A stretch of DNA of 64,000 nucleotides. Origin: Bradyrhizobium sp. CCBAU 51627. Lineage in GTDB: Bacteria > Pseudomonadota > Alphaproteobacteria > Rhizobiales > Xanthobacteraceae. The translations under genes were made by a program, and so were the position numbers. Positions within the stretch are counted from its first letter, which is position 1. Every line of letters begins with the position of its first letter. The DNA lies in the NCBI RefSeq assembly GCF_028128765.1, contig NZ_LBJG01000008.1, positions 16,078 through 80,077 of the forward strand, written 5' to 3'. Of this stretch, positions 9,369-17,520 are shown piece after piece. The notes beneath the pieces were generated by a model. The model saw only the letters and a program-made list of their open reading frames with translations. It did not search any database and was not told the DNA's origin.

Positions 9369-10178
9369 TCACCCGATCACGGCGCGCGCGACATCCAGCA
9401 GCGCCGCCTTGACGTCGGCGTCATCGGTCAAGGGCTCTATCATGCCGGCAAGCACCGCGTCGGCGACCGGCGTGCCCGCGGCGATCAGGGTCGCGCAATA
9501 GACGACGAGGCGCGTCGAGACGCCCTCCTCCAGATCGTGGCCCTTGAGCGCGCGCAGCCGGCCGGCCAGCATGACCAAGGGCCTCACGCGATCCAGCGGC
9601 AATCCGCTCTCGGCGGATACCACCGCAATCTCCTGCTCGGCCGGCAGGAAGCCGAACTCGATGGCGACGAAGCGCTGCCGCGTCGATGGCTTCAGCGCCT
9701 TGAGCAAGGTCTGGTAGCCGGGATTGTAGGAGACCACGAGCATGAAACGCTTGGGCGCGGCAAGCTCCTCGCCGGTGCGCTCCAGCGGCAGGATGCGCCG
9801 ATCGTCGGTCAGCGGGTGCAGCACCACGGTGACGTCCTTGCGCGCTTCCACGACTTCGTCGAGATAGCAGATGCCCCCCTCGCGCACCGCACGGGTCAGC
9901 GGGCCATCGGTCCACACGGTGTCGCCGCCCCGCAAGAGGTAGCGGCCGGTGAGATCGGCCGCGGTGAGATCGTCGTGGCAGGCGACGGTGTGTAGCGGCA
10001 AGTCAAGCCGCGCTGCCATATGCGCGACGAACCGCGTCTTGCCGCAGCCGGTCGGCCCCTTCAGCAGCACCGGAAGCTGATTCCGCCAGGCATGCTCGAA
10101 CAGCGCGCATTCATTGCCGCTTGCGACATAGGCCGGGAGCGCGGGTGCCGCAGTCACGGCGTGGAGGGCGGGTTTCAT
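9369..10178 (-). CDS. norQ: Nitric-oxide reductase chaperone ATPase NorQ
   Basis: 269 residues, MoxR/AAA+ class. Walker A GPTGCGKTRF is near residue 40, Walker B ICYLDEVVEARKDV near residue 110, then the sensor-1 asparagine in LVVSYNPGYQ and an arginine-rich C-terminal lid. It forms an ATPase ring that, with NorD, activates NorCB. It lies 63 nt after norB and abuts norD. The length and motif order match CbbQ/NorQ proteins. Confidence 0.95.
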   Translation of the reverse strand: MKPALHAVTAAPALPAYVASGNECALFEHAWRNQLPVLLKGPTGCGKTRFVAHMAARLDLPLHTVACHDDLTAADLTGRYLLRGGDTVWTDGPLTRAVREGGICYLDEVVEARKDVTVVLHPLTDDRRILPLERTGEELAAPKRFMLVVSYNPGYQTLLKALKPSTRQRFVAIEFGFLPAEQEIAVVSAESGLPLDRVRPLVMLAGRLRALKGHDLEEGVSTRLVVYCATLIAAGTPVADAVLAGMIEPLTDDADVKAALLDVARAVIG

Positions 10179-10241
10179 GATGTCTCTCCGGACTTTCCAG
10201 GAAGCAGGCGGCCGCGGCGAACCGCGGCCGCTATTTCTCGA

Positions 10242-11588
10242 TTACTCGGCCGGCTGCAGCGCAGCCGGAATGATCGCCTGCTTCTCGCGGCCGGGCACCA
10301 GCACCGCCCAGACGAACATCAGCGCGGAGATGACCACGAACACGCCGGAGCCGAGCCGGACCCAGTAGAACATCGCGAGCTGGTCTTGCACGTCCATGTA
10401 GCTCTGGCCGAGCACGCGCTGCAGATGGACCTGGACCACGCCGGCAAACGTCAGTGCGAAAGTCATCACCATCATGGCCGTGCACATGATCCAGAAGCTC
10501 GTCATGGACAGCCACTGGTTATAGGGCGCACGTCCCTTGATCTGCGGAATTGCGTAGGCCATCACCGACAGGTTCAGCATCACATAGGCGCCGAAGAAGG
10601 CGAGATGCCCGTGCGCGGCGGTCACCTGGGTGCCGTGGGTGTAGTAGTTCACCGACGACAGCGTGTGCAGGAAGCCCCAGACGCCGGCGCCCAGGAACGC
10701 CATCACCGAGCAGCCGACCGACCACAACAGCGCAGCGCGGTTCGGATGCTTGCGGCCGGCCTTCCAGGTCATCTGCACCGTGAAGATCACCATGGTGAAG
10801 AACGGTGCGACCTCGAGCGTGGAGAACAGCGAACCGATCCACTGCCAGTAGCCGGGGGCACCGATCCAGTAGAAGTGGTGGCCGGTGCCGAGGATGCCGG
10901 AGAACAGCGCAAGGCCGATGATGACGTAGAGCCACTTCTCCACGACCTCCCGGTCGATGCCGTTCAGCTTGATCATCAGATAGGCGAGCACGGAGGCCAT
11001 GATCAGCTCCCAGACGCCTTCGACCCAGAGATGGACGACATACCACCAGTACATCTTGTCGACCGCCAGATTCGCAGGGTTGTAGAAGGCGAACAGGAAG
11101 AAGATCGCAACGCCCCACAGCCCGAACAGCAGGATGTTGGTGACCGTGGTCTTGCGTCCCTTCAACGCCGTCATGGTCACGTTGAACAGGAACATGAGAC
11201 AGACGACGACGATGCCGACCTTGATCGGGAACGGCTGCTCGAGGAATTCACGGCCCTCATGGAAGTGGAAGAGATAGCCGACCACGGCCACGCCCGCAGC
11301 GCCGAAGAACATCCAGAACTGGATCTTGGCGAGCAGCGGGCTGTACAACTCGGTCTCGGTCTCCTCCGGCAGCAGATAGTAGGTCGCACCCATGAAGCCG
11401 ATCAGCGACCACACGATCAGCGCGTTGGTGTGGATCATTCTGACGATGTTGAACGGCAGCAGCACCGACAACGTGTTGGGCAGGACGTAGATGGTCCCGG
11501 CGAGCAGGCCGAACAGGACCTGGGCCATGAACAAGGTCAGCGCGCCGTAGAAATACAGCATCGCGACTTTTTGGGTCTGATATTTCAT
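10242..11588 (-). CDS. norB: Nitric-oxide reductase subunit B (catalytic, cNor)
   Basis: 448 residues from the ATG at 11588 (MKYQTQKVAMLYFYG). A longer frame back to 11687 overlaps norC and was rejected. About twelve membrane spans are visible. Heme and FeB histidines appear in MIHTNALIVWSLIG, HLWVEGVWELIMAS, GTGHHFYWIG and AAHGHLAFFGAYVMLNLS. It reduces 2 NO to N2O at the heme b3-FeB site with electrons from NorC. There is no quinol-oxidase-type N-terminal extension, so this is cNor rather than qNor. It follows norC by 47 nt. Confidence 0.97.
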   Translation of the reverse strand: MKYQTQKVAMLYFYGALTLFMAQVLFGLLAGTIYVLPNTLSVLLPFNIVRMIHTNALIVWSLIGFMGATYYLLPEETETELYSPLLAKIQFWMFFGAAGVAVVGYLFHFHEGREFLEQPFPIKVGIVVVCLMFLFNVTMTALKGRKTTVTNILLFGLWGVAIFFLFAFYNPANLAVDKMYWWYVVHLWVEGVWELIMASVLAYLMIKLNGIDREVVEKWLYVIIGLALFSGILGTGHHFYWIGAPGYWQWIGSLFSTLEVAPFFTMVIFTVQMTWKAGRKHPNRAALLWSVGCSVMAFLGAGVWGFLHTLSSVNYYTHGTQVTAAHGHLAFFGAYVMLNLSVMAYAIPQIKGRAPYNQWLSMTSFWIMCTAMMVMTFALTFAGVVQVHLQRVLGQSYMDVQDQLAMFYWVRLGSGVFVVISALMFVWAVLVPGREKQAIIPAALQPAE

Positions 11589-11635
11589 CTCGGGTTCTTT
11601 CTGTCTTGAGGCAAGGGCTTGAAAGAGACAGGCGT

Positions 11636-12088
11636 TCAGCCGGCCTTGTTCGGCGGCCAGTCCTGGCGCTTGATCGTGCTCACCCATTCCAGGAAGTCGG
11701 CGAGATCGTTGAGCTCCTGGTCGCTCAGGCTGAATTGCGGCATCTGGCGCCGGCCTTCGGCACCCGAGGGCTGCGATTGCATCCAGGCCTTCAACGTCTC
11801 ACGCGCGCCGGCCGGATCTTCCTTGCCGCCCCAGCGATCCCAGACGTTGCCGACTTCAGGAGCGAAATAGGCCCCCTCGCCCAGCAGCGTGTGACAGTTG
11901 ATGCAGGAGTTGCGCTCCCAGACATGCTTGCCCCGCGCGACCGACGCGGTCAGCGTGGCCTCGTCGGTCGATTTCGTGACCATGTAGTAATGGCTGTGCG
12001 CAGTCAGCCCGATGAAAATAGCAAAGAAGAAGGCCGAGCCGCCGTAGAAGACGTTTCGAGCCGCCGACTTGGTCAGGCGTTCAGCCAT
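11636..12088 (-). CDS. norC: Nitric-oxide reductase subunit C (membrane-anchored cytochrome c)
   Basis: 150 residues: one N-terminal membrane anchor (about 13-30), then a periplasmic cytochrome c domain. The heme c site CINCH is at residues 62-66. The downstream GEGAYFAPEVGN and MPQFSLSDQELNDLADFLEW segments are typical of NorC, including a candidate methionine ligand. It passes electrons from soluble cytochromes to NorB. A TTG-N8-CAA box lies 74-87 nt upstream of its ATG, so norCBQD has its own promoter inside the larger operon. Confidence 0.97.
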   Translation of the reverse strand: MAERLTKSAARNVFYGGSAFFFAIFIGLTAHSHYYMVTKSTDEATLTASVARGKHVWERNSCINCHTLLGEGAYFAPEVGNVWDRWGGKEDPAGARETLKAWMQSQPSGAEGRRQMPQFSLSDQELNDLADFLEWVSTIKRQDWPPNKAG

Positions 12089-12133
12089 TGCCAGTCCTTT
12101 CCGTTTGAGCCGTGGAGAAATGCGATACTGTGA

Positions 12134-12175
12134 TTTATTGCCGATCGGTGCGGGTCACTCTTTGTCGAAGCGCAA
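12134..12175 (-). promoter_or_regulatory. Class II FNR/NnrR-type promoter of norCBQD
   Basis: On the minus strand TTGCGCTTCGACAA (12162-12175) fits TTG-N8-CAA. Exactly 22 nt downstream lies AATAAA (12134-12139), a 4/6 match to the -10 hexamer. That spacing centres the box at -41.5, the class II arrangement used by FNR, FixK and NnrR proteins. The transcript would start near 12127, leaving about 39 nt before norC. Confidence 0.7.
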
Positions 12176-12203
12176 GGAAAGCGACGATGCGCCCGCCCTA
12201 CTG

Positions 12204-12467
12204 TCAGACCAGGGCGACGATCACGGATGCGAGCCAGGCGAACAGCACCACGATGAAGACCCAGGCACTGAGGAGACCGCGCCAAAGCGGCGGTGCGGCG
12301 CGAAGATCGAGGAAGTCGAGCACGAGACGACGACCCTTGATCCCGGCGAAGGTCAACAGAAGAGCATTGCCGAGCAGCGGACGCGTGACGAGAGGCGGAA
12401 TCAAAAGGGTCGCGAGCGCGAGGCCGATCAGCATGATCCAGGTGATGTCGACGCGATCGGGAATCAC
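12204..12467 (-). CDS. norF: NorF-like small membrane protein
   Basis: 87 residues starting at a GTG (12465-12467) that overlaps the norE stop, which indicates translational coupling. It has two or three hydrophobic segments (IMLIGLALATLLIPPLV, ALLLTFAGI, AWVFIVVLFAWLASVIVAL) and little else. Its place directly after norE and its size fit NorF, a poorly understood accessory protein for NO reduction that resembles cytochrome-oxidase subunit IV-type small proteins. The call rests on position and hydropathy more than on sequence motifs. Confidence 0.75.
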   Translation of the reverse strand: MIPDRVDITWIMLIGLALATLLIPPLVTRPLLGNALLLTFAGIKGRRLVLDFLDLRAAPPLWRGLLSAWVFIVVLFAWLASVIVALV

Positions 12468-13042
12468 TGCTGCACCAGATAGATGATCGGGAACAGGACG
12501 ATCCACAAGAGATCGACCATGTGCCAGAAGGCGGCTCCCGTCTCCACGCCGGTCACGCTGGCGCTGCGGGCAACCACGGCCAGAATCACGATGCCGAGGC
12601 CGACATGCAGGAGATGAAAGCCGGTCAGGAGAAAATACAGCGTGAAGAACGGGCTGGTCTCCAGGCCGTTTCCCAGCGCGATCTCGCCGGCATATTCGAA
12701 CAGCTTGATCCCGATGAACACCGAGCCGAGCGCCATGGCCACGAACAGCCAGCCGCGCGCAGTCCACCTGTGGGAGCCGCGCGCCGCGGCCGTGCCGCGC
12801 GCCGCGGCCCAGCCGCTCGTCACCAGAACGAGGGTGTTGAGCCCGGCGAGATGCGAATCAAGCGTGGCCTGCCCCGCCGCAAACACCGCAGGATGGATCG
12901 CGCGGGCGACCATGAAGGCGCCGAGAAACAGGCCGAAGGCGACGAGCTCGCTGAAGATCAGCACCCAGATCATGGGATCTCCGGGAAGATCTTCCAGAAG
13001 ACCCCAGCCGGTTTCTTGTTGTTCGCAATCTGTCGCCGACAT
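12464..13042 (-). CDS. norE: NorE, cytochrome-c-oxidase subunit III family protein
   Basis: 192 residues with five hydrophobic spans. It shows the subunit-III-like pattern LIFSELVAFGLFLGAFM near residue 28, GFHLLHVGLGIVILAVV near residue 141 and AAFWHMVDLLWIVLFPIIYL at the end. NorE is an accessory of cNor needed for full activity in some denitrifiers. It is the first gene of norEFCBQD. A perfect-armed TTG-N8-CAA box 93-106 nt upstream fits NO- or oxygen-responsive control. Confidence 0.9.
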   Translation of the reverse strand: MSATDCEQQETGWGLLEDLPGDPMIWVLIFSELVAFGLFLGAFMVARAIHPAVFAAGQATLDSHLAGLNTLVLVTSGWAAARGTAAARGSHRWTARGWLFVAMALGSVFIGIKLFEYAGEIALGNGLETSPFFTLYFLLTGFHLLHVGLGIVILAVVARSASVTGVETGAAFWHMVDLLWIVLFPIIYLVQQ

Positions 13043-13106
13043 CTGATTCCCACATCAAAGCCGGCGCTCGGTACCCCACCGCTGCGGTTCCGACTTTGTT
13101 GCCGCA

Positions 13107-13176
13107 CAAATAGTGCACCTCGCCGGAGCAGCGTTTGCGCTAACGCAACGTTTCGCGGGTCCCTCCGCAATATCGT
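13107..13176. promoter_or_regulatory. Divergent class II NnrR/FNR-type promoter between norE and a small plus-strand gene
   Basis: TTGCGCTAACGCAA (13135-13148) has perfect 5-bp arms TTGCG/CGCAA. On the minus strand, 22 nt after the box, lies TATTTG (13107-13112). On the plus strand, also 22 nt after the box, lies TATCGT (13171-13176). Each is a plausible -10, so one regulator dimer could fire both ways. The predicted starts are near 13100 (norE) and 13183 (the small gene). Which Crp/Fnr protein binds is not known from this window. Confidence 0.7.
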
Positions 13177-13215
13177 GGCCCGATATAACGGTTCCAGACA
13201 ACGGCTGACGATGAC

Positions 13216-13371
13216 ATGAGTGAAGCACAACTCGGGCTGATGACAGCGACGCCGATCATCATCGTCTTCGCCATCGCGCTACGACGCATGGGGGTGCTCT
13301 CGACCGTTGCGATGGTCTCGGCGGTCAGCCTCTCCGTCGCGATCGCAGTGGTGCTGTTCACGACGCAGTAA
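13216..13371 (+). CDS. Small membrane protein, possibly co-regulated with nor
   Basis: 51 codons, MSEAQLGLMTATPIIIVFAI and onward, with two hydrophobic stretches (about residues 8-22 and 27-48) split by LRRMG. I do not recognise a family. It lies about 33 nt after the start site predicted from the plus-facing half of the divergent promoter at 13107-13176. The Shine-Dalgarno is weak, which lowers confidence. A palindromic repeat follows directly. If real, it may be an accessory of NO respiration. Confidence 0.5.
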   Translation: MSEAQLGLMTATPIIIVFAIALRRMGVLSTVAMVSAVSLSVAIAVVLFTTQ

Positions 13372-13377
13372 AGCTGT

Positions 13378-13464
13378 CGTAGGTTGGGCGAAGTGAAGCG
13401 CTCCCACCCTTCTCTCGATCGGGTGATGGTGGGCACGGCGCGGTGCGCCTTTGCCCACTCTACG
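13378..13464. repeat. Palindromic intergenic repeat (CGTAGG...CTACG type)
   Basis: The ends CGTAGGTTGGGCGAAG and CTTTGCCCACTCTACG are near-inverted copies, with an inner GGTGGGCAC-like segment. It lies between convergent ends of the small plus-strand gene and the sugar permease gene. A related, shorter hairpin is at 36733-36757. I regard it as a dispersed Bradyrhizobium-type palindromic element (from memory). Confidence 0.6.
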
Positions 13465-13479
13465 ACACTGCCGATTTGG

Positions 13480-14670
13480 CTACCGCCGCTGATTATAGAC
13501 GTCGATGCACACTGCACCTAACAGCACCAGGCCCTTGATGACCTGCTGGTAATCGATGCCGATGCCGAGAATGGACATGCCGTTGTTCATCACGCCCATG
13601 ATCATGGCGCCGACCACGGCGCCGCCGACGCGCCCCACGCCACCATAGGCCGAGGCGCCGCCAATAAAGCAGGCCGCGATGACGTCGAGTTCGAAGCCGA
13701 GACCCGCCTTGGGGGTTGCGGTGTTGAGGCGCGCGGCGAAGACGAGACCCGCGAGCGCAGCGAGAACGCCCATGTTGACGAAGGTGAAGAAGGTCAGCCG
13801 CTCGGTCTTGATGCCCGACAGGCCGGCTGCCTTGGCGTTGCCGCCGACGGCATAGATCTGTCGGCCGATCACGGTGCGGCGGGTGACGAAGCCATAGAGC
13901 GCAATCAGGGCGCTCATGATCACCAGCACGTTGGGCAGGCCGCGATAGGTCGCGATCAGATAGGTAAAATAGAGCACGGCGCAGGCGAGCACGACGCTTT
14001 TGCCGAGGAAGAACGCGTAGGGCTCGACCTCGATGCCGTGCGCCACCTCACGCGCGCGGCCCTTGGCGCTGACATAGACCAGCCCCAGCGCCAGCAGCGC
14101 GCCGATAAGCATCGAAGTCGGATGCAGCGTGCCGGATTCGGGCAACAGTTCCGGAATGAAGCCCGAGGACAATTTCTGGAACGTCGACGGGAACGGCCCC
14201 AGCGACTGGCCCTGCAGCACGGCAAGTGCCAGGCCCTTGAACACCAGCATGCCGGCCAGTGTCACGATGAAGGACGGGATCTTGAAATAAGCGACCCAAT
14301 ATCCCTGTGCAGCGCCGATGGCTGCGCCGACCACGAGGCAGGCGATGAAGGCGAGCGCGTAGTCGACCTTGTAGGTCACCATGAGTAGAGCGGCGACGGC
14401 GCCGACGAAGCCCGCGACCGACCCGACCGACAGGTCGATGTGCCCGGTGACGATCACCAGCAGCATGCCCAGTGCCATGATGACGATGTAGCTGTTCTGC
14501 AGCACCAGATTGGTCAGGTTGAGCGGCTGCAGCAGCGTGCCGCCGGTCATGATCTGGAAGAACAGCATGATCGCGATCAGCGACATCAGCATGCCGTAGT
14601 TGCGCAGATTGTTCTTGATGAAGCTACCGTGCCGGCGCTCCTCGGGCAGCGACACCGTCTTGTCGGTCAT
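13480..14670 (-). CDS. gguB: Multiple-sugar ABC transporter permease (GguB/XylH type)
   Basis: 396 residues with about ten membrane spans. The CUT2 permease signature GHIDLSVGSVAGFVGAVAA is near residue 70, and AVGGNAKAAGLSGI is near residue 277. It forms the channel of a ribose/xylose-type importer with the two-domain ATPase at 14667-16244 and the ChvE-like binding protein at 16361-17434. It overlaps the ATPase gene by ATGA. GguAB-ChvE systems carry xylose, arabinose, galactose and glucose; the ligand here is inferred from that family. Confidence 0.9.
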   Translation of the reverse strand: MTDKTVSLPEERRHGSFIKNNLRNYGMLMSLIAIMLFFQIMTGGTLLQPLNLTNLVLQNSYIVIMALGMLLVIVTGHIDLSVGSVAGFVGAVAALLMVTYKVDYALAFIACLVVGAAIGAAQGYWVAYFKIPSFIVTLAGMLVFKGLALAVLQGQSLGPFPSTFQKLSSGFIPELLPESGTLHPTSMLIGALLALGLVYVSAKGRAREVAHGIEVEPYAFFLGKSVVLACAVLYFTYLIATYRGLPNVLVIMSALIALYGFVTRRTVIGRQIYAVGGNAKAAGLSGIKTERLTFFTFVNMGVLAALAGLVFAARLNTATPKAGLGFELDVIAACFIGGASAYGGVGRVGGAVVGAMIMGVMNNGMSILGIGIDYQQVIKGLVLLGAVCIDVYNQRR

Positions 14671-16244
14671 GGCTGCGATCCTCCCATTTCAGCGGCCTCG
14701 GCCGCGCCGTTACCGTTGCTTCGTTCGTTGCGCATGATGGCGCGCATGATCTTTTCCTGTGTCGCCTCAGCGCCCGGGAACTCGCCCACGAAGGCACCAT
14801 CATTCATGACACAGATGCGGTCGCAGATGCCGAGCAGCTCGGGCATCTCCGAGGAGATCACCACGACGCCACGGCCGGCTTCTGCCAGCTCGTTGATGAT
14901 ACAGTAAATCTCGTATTTGGCACCGACGTCGATGCCCCTTGTCGGCTCGTCCAGGATCAAGACCTTGGGGTCGGTCATCAGCCATTTAGACAGGACCACC
15001 TTCTGCTGGTTCCCGCCGGAGAGCTGGCCGGTCTCCTGGTAGACGTCGGAGCAGCGGATGCGCATCCGGTTCCGGTAGTCGCTGGCGATCTTCAGCTCGG
15101 CGATGTCATCGATCACCCTGCCCGGCGCGACCTGGTCGAGGCTCGCCAGCGTAATGTTCTTGCGAACGTCGTCAGCCAGGATCAGGCCAAGCTGCTTGCG
15201 GTCCTCGGTGACATAGGCAAGGCCGGAGTCGATCGCAGCCGCGACGCTTGGCAGCACGATCTCACGACCCTCGAGGGCGATGTGGCCGCTGATATTGGTG
15301 CCCCAGGATCGGCCGAACAGGCTCATGGCGAACTCGGTGCGTCCCGCGCCCATCAGCCCGGCAATGCCGACGACCTCGCCGCGCCTGACGCCAAAATTGA
15401 CGTTCTTGATCACCTGCCGCTCGGGATGGATGGGGTGATAGACCGACCAGTTCGAAACCTCCATCACCGGCTCGCCGATCTTGGCGCGGCGCTCGGGGAA
15501 ACGATGGGCGAGATCGCGGTTGACCATGCTGCGGATGATGCGGTCTTCCTGGATCGCCCCGGCGCGGCAGTCGATGCTATCGACGGTGCGGCCGTCGCGC
15601 AGCACGGTGATGTGGTCGGCGACCTTTGCGACCTCGTTGAGCTTGTGCGAGATCAGGATCGAGCCGATGCCCTGCTCGCGGAACGCCATCAGCCGTTCCA
15701 GCAAGGCGGCGCTGTCGGCCTCGTTCAGGCTCGCGGTCGGCTCGTCCAGGATCAGCATCCGCACTCGCTTGGACAGCGCCTTGGCGATCTCGACCAGTTG
15801 CTGCTTGCCGACCCCGAGATCGGTGATCAGCGTATCCGGCGATTCCTTCAGGCCGACCTGGGCGAGCAATTCGCGGGTGCGGCGGTAAACCTCGTCGCGA
15901 TCGATCACGCCGAACTTCGATGGCGGATGCGACAGGAAAATGTTCTCCGCGATCGACATCAGCGGAATCAGCGCCAGTTCCTGATGGATGATGATGATGC
16001 CGAGCGCCTCGGAATCGTTGATGTCGCGAAAGCGGCGCTCCTCGCCCTCGAAGATGATAGTGCCCTCATAGCTGCCTGCGGGGTAGACGCCGCTCAGCAC
16101 CTTCATCAAGGTCGACTTGCCGGCGCCGTTCTCCCCGACAAGGGCGTGAATCTGGCCGGCCTCGACCGAAAAATTGACGTCGCGCAACGCCTGAACGCCG
16201 GCAAAGCTCTTGCTGACGTTGCGCATCTCCAGCATGGCGGTCAT
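14667..16244 (-). CDS. gguA: Multiple-sugar ABC transporter ATP-binding protein, duplicated domains (GguA/XylG type)
   Basis: 525 residues with two fused ABC domains. The first has GENGAGKST near residue 37 and LILDEPTASLNEAD. The second has GLMGAGRTEF near residue 300, LSGGNQQKVVLSKWL and LILDEPTRGIDVGAK. As usual in the CUT2 family, the second Walker A is degenerate. It powers the GguB permease. An intergenic palindromic repeat (16267-16348) separates it from chvE, a common site for differential mRNA stability. Confidence 0.93.
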   Translation of the reverse strand: MTAMLEMRNVSKSFAGVQALRDVNFSVEAGQIHALVGENGAGKSTLMKVLSGVYPAGSYEGTIIFEGEERRFRDINDSEALGIIIIHQELALIPLMSIAENIFLSHPPSKFGVIDRDEVYRRTRELLAQVGLKESPDTLITDLGVGKQQLVEIAKALSKRVRMLILDEPTASLNEADSAALLERLMAFREQGIGSILISHKLNEVAKVADHITVLRDGRTVDSIDCRAGAIQEDRIIRSMVNRDLAHRFPERRAKIGEPVMEVSNWSVYHPIHPERQVIKNVNFGVRRGEVVGIAGLMGAGRTEFAMSLFGRSWGTNISGHIALEGREIVLPSVAAAIDSGLAYVTEDRKQLGLILADDVRKNITLASLDQVAPGRVIDDIAELKIASDYRNRMRIRCSDVYQETGQLSGGNQQKVVLSKWLMTDPKVLILDEPTRGIDVGAKYEIYCIINELAEAGRGVVVISSEMPELLGICDRICVMNDGAFVGEFPGAEATQEKIMRAIMRNERSNGNGAAEAAEMGGSQP

Positions 16245-16266
16245 TGGCTTGGTATCCCTAAATCAC

Positions 16267-16348
16267 CGTCGTTCCGGGGCGCCCGTTAGGGCGAACCCGG
16301 AACCTCGAGATTCCGGGTTCGATGCTTCGCATCGCCCCCGGAATGACC
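16267..16348. repeat. Palindromic repeat between chvE and gguA
   Basis: The outer arms GTCGTTCCGGGGCG and CGCCCCCGGAATGACC are inverted with mismatches. An inner dyad GAACCCGG (16293-16300) pairs with CCGGGTTC (16313-16320). This is the TTCCGGGG-type dispersed element I associate with Bradyrhizobium genomes. Inside an operon it could act as an RNA stem that protects the chvE message. Confidence 0.65.
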
Positions 16349-16360
16349 GAGCACTCAGTC

Positions 16361-17434
16361 TTACTGGAACTGCGACTTCTTGTAATAGCCGCTGTCGACC
16401 AGAACCTTCTCCCAATTGTCCTTGTACACCACGACCGGCTTCAGGAGGTAGGACGGCACGGTCTTGACGCCGTTCTCATAAGTCTTGGTGTCGTTGACCG
16501 TAACCTGCTTGCCGGCGAGCGCCGCATCGACCATGTCGGCGGTCACCTTGGCGAGATCGCGGGTGTCCTTGAAGATGGTCGAGTACTGGTCGCCGCGCAG
16601 CATCGCCTTGATCGAGGGGACCTCGGCGTCCTGGCCAGAGATGATCGGCATCGGCTGGTCGGCGCTGCCGTAGCCGACGCCCTTCAGCGAGGAGATGATT
16701 CCGATCGAGATGCCGTCATAGGGCGACAGCACGGCGCTGATCTTCTTGTTGCCGTAGTAAGCGCTGAGCAAATTGTCCATGCGGGCCTGCGCGGTGGCAC
16801 CGTCCCAGCGCAAGGTGGCGACCTTGTCCATGCCCATCTGGCCCGAAGCGACCACGAGCTTGCCGCTGTCGATGTAGGGCTTCAGTACGCTCATCGCGCC
16901 GTTGTAGAAGAAGTAGGCGTTGTTGTCGTCGGGCGAGCCGCCGAACAGCTCGATGTTGAAGGGACCCTTGCCCTCCTTGAGGCCGAGCCCCTTCTCGATC
17001 GATTGCGCCTGGAGCACGCCGACCTGGAAATTGTCGAAGGTCGCGTAATAGTCGACATTCGGCGTGCCGCGGATCAGGCGGTCATAGGCGATCACGGTGG
17101 CGCCCTTCGACTTGGCCTGCTTGAGCACGTCGGACAGCGTGGTGCCGTCGATCGCGGCGATCACCAGCACCTTGGCGCCCTTGGTCACCATGTTTTCGAC
17201 CTGCGAAAGCTGGTTCGGAATGTCATCCTCGGCATATTGCAGGTCGGTGTTGTAGCCGCGCTCCTTGAGCACCTTGACCATGTTGTTGCCATCGTCGATC
17301 CAGCGCGCAGAGGATTTCGTCGGCATCGCGATGCCCACGGTAGGTTTCTCCTGCGCGGAGACGGTAAGGCCCGAGGCCATCGTTGCGGCACCGGCCAGCG
17401 CCATCGCAAGAAATGTCGTCTTCAATTTCAACAT
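16361..17434 (-). CDS. chvE: ChvE-like periplasmic multiple-sugar-binding protein
   Basis: 357 residues: a signal peptide ([20 protein letters not shown], cleavage after SAQ) and a type I periplasmic binding fold. Segments [35 protein letters not shown] and [17 protein letters not shown] match ChvE/xylose-binding proteins, with Arg and Asp residues suited to sugar contact. It delivers sugars to GguAB. In Agrobacterium, ChvE also signals sugars to VirA; no such partner is present here. SD GGGAGTG precedes the ATG. Confidence 0.92.
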   Translation of the reverse strand: MLKLKTTFLAMALAGAATMASGLTVSAQEKPTVGIAMPTKSSARWIDDGNNMVKVLKERGYNTDLQYAEDDIPNQLSQVENMVTKGAKVLVIAAIDGTTLSDVLKQAKSKGATVIAYDRLIRGTPNVDYYATFDNFQVGVLQAQSIEKGLGLKEGKGPFNIELFGGSPDDNNAYFFYNGAMSVLKPYIDSGKLVVASGQMGMDKVATLRWDGATAQARMDNLLSAYYGNKKISAVLSPYDGISIGIISSLKGVGYGSADQPMPIISGQDAEVPSIKAMLRGDQYSTIFKDTRDLAKVTADMVDAALAGKQVTVNDTKTYENGVKTVPSYLLKPVVVYKDNWEKVLVDSGYYKKSQFQ

Positions 17435-17483
17435 GCTTCACTCCCTTTGGGTGTCAGACTGTTTCTTCGTGTCGTCGAGTACA

Positions 17484-17507
17484 GAGGTCGAGGTAGAGGT
17501 AGAGGTC
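17484..17507. repeat. Hexanucleotide repeat in the chvE leader
   Basis: Four tandem units GAGGTC, GAGGTA, GAGGTA, GAGGTC on the plus strand. In the minus-strand mRNA these read as repeated ACCUC blocks, which are complementary to a Shine-Dalgarno sequence. They lie 50-73 nt before the chvE ATG and could pair with its GGGAG. Confidence 0.6.
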
Positions 17508-17520
17508 GGCTTCGGATCTC

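Noticed and set aside
13140..13517. Minus-strand frame of 125 codons across the gap between norE and the sugar permease
   Set aside because: It runs through the palindromic repeat and the NnrR-type promoter and has no ribosome site; the plus-strand 51-codon frame is better placed.
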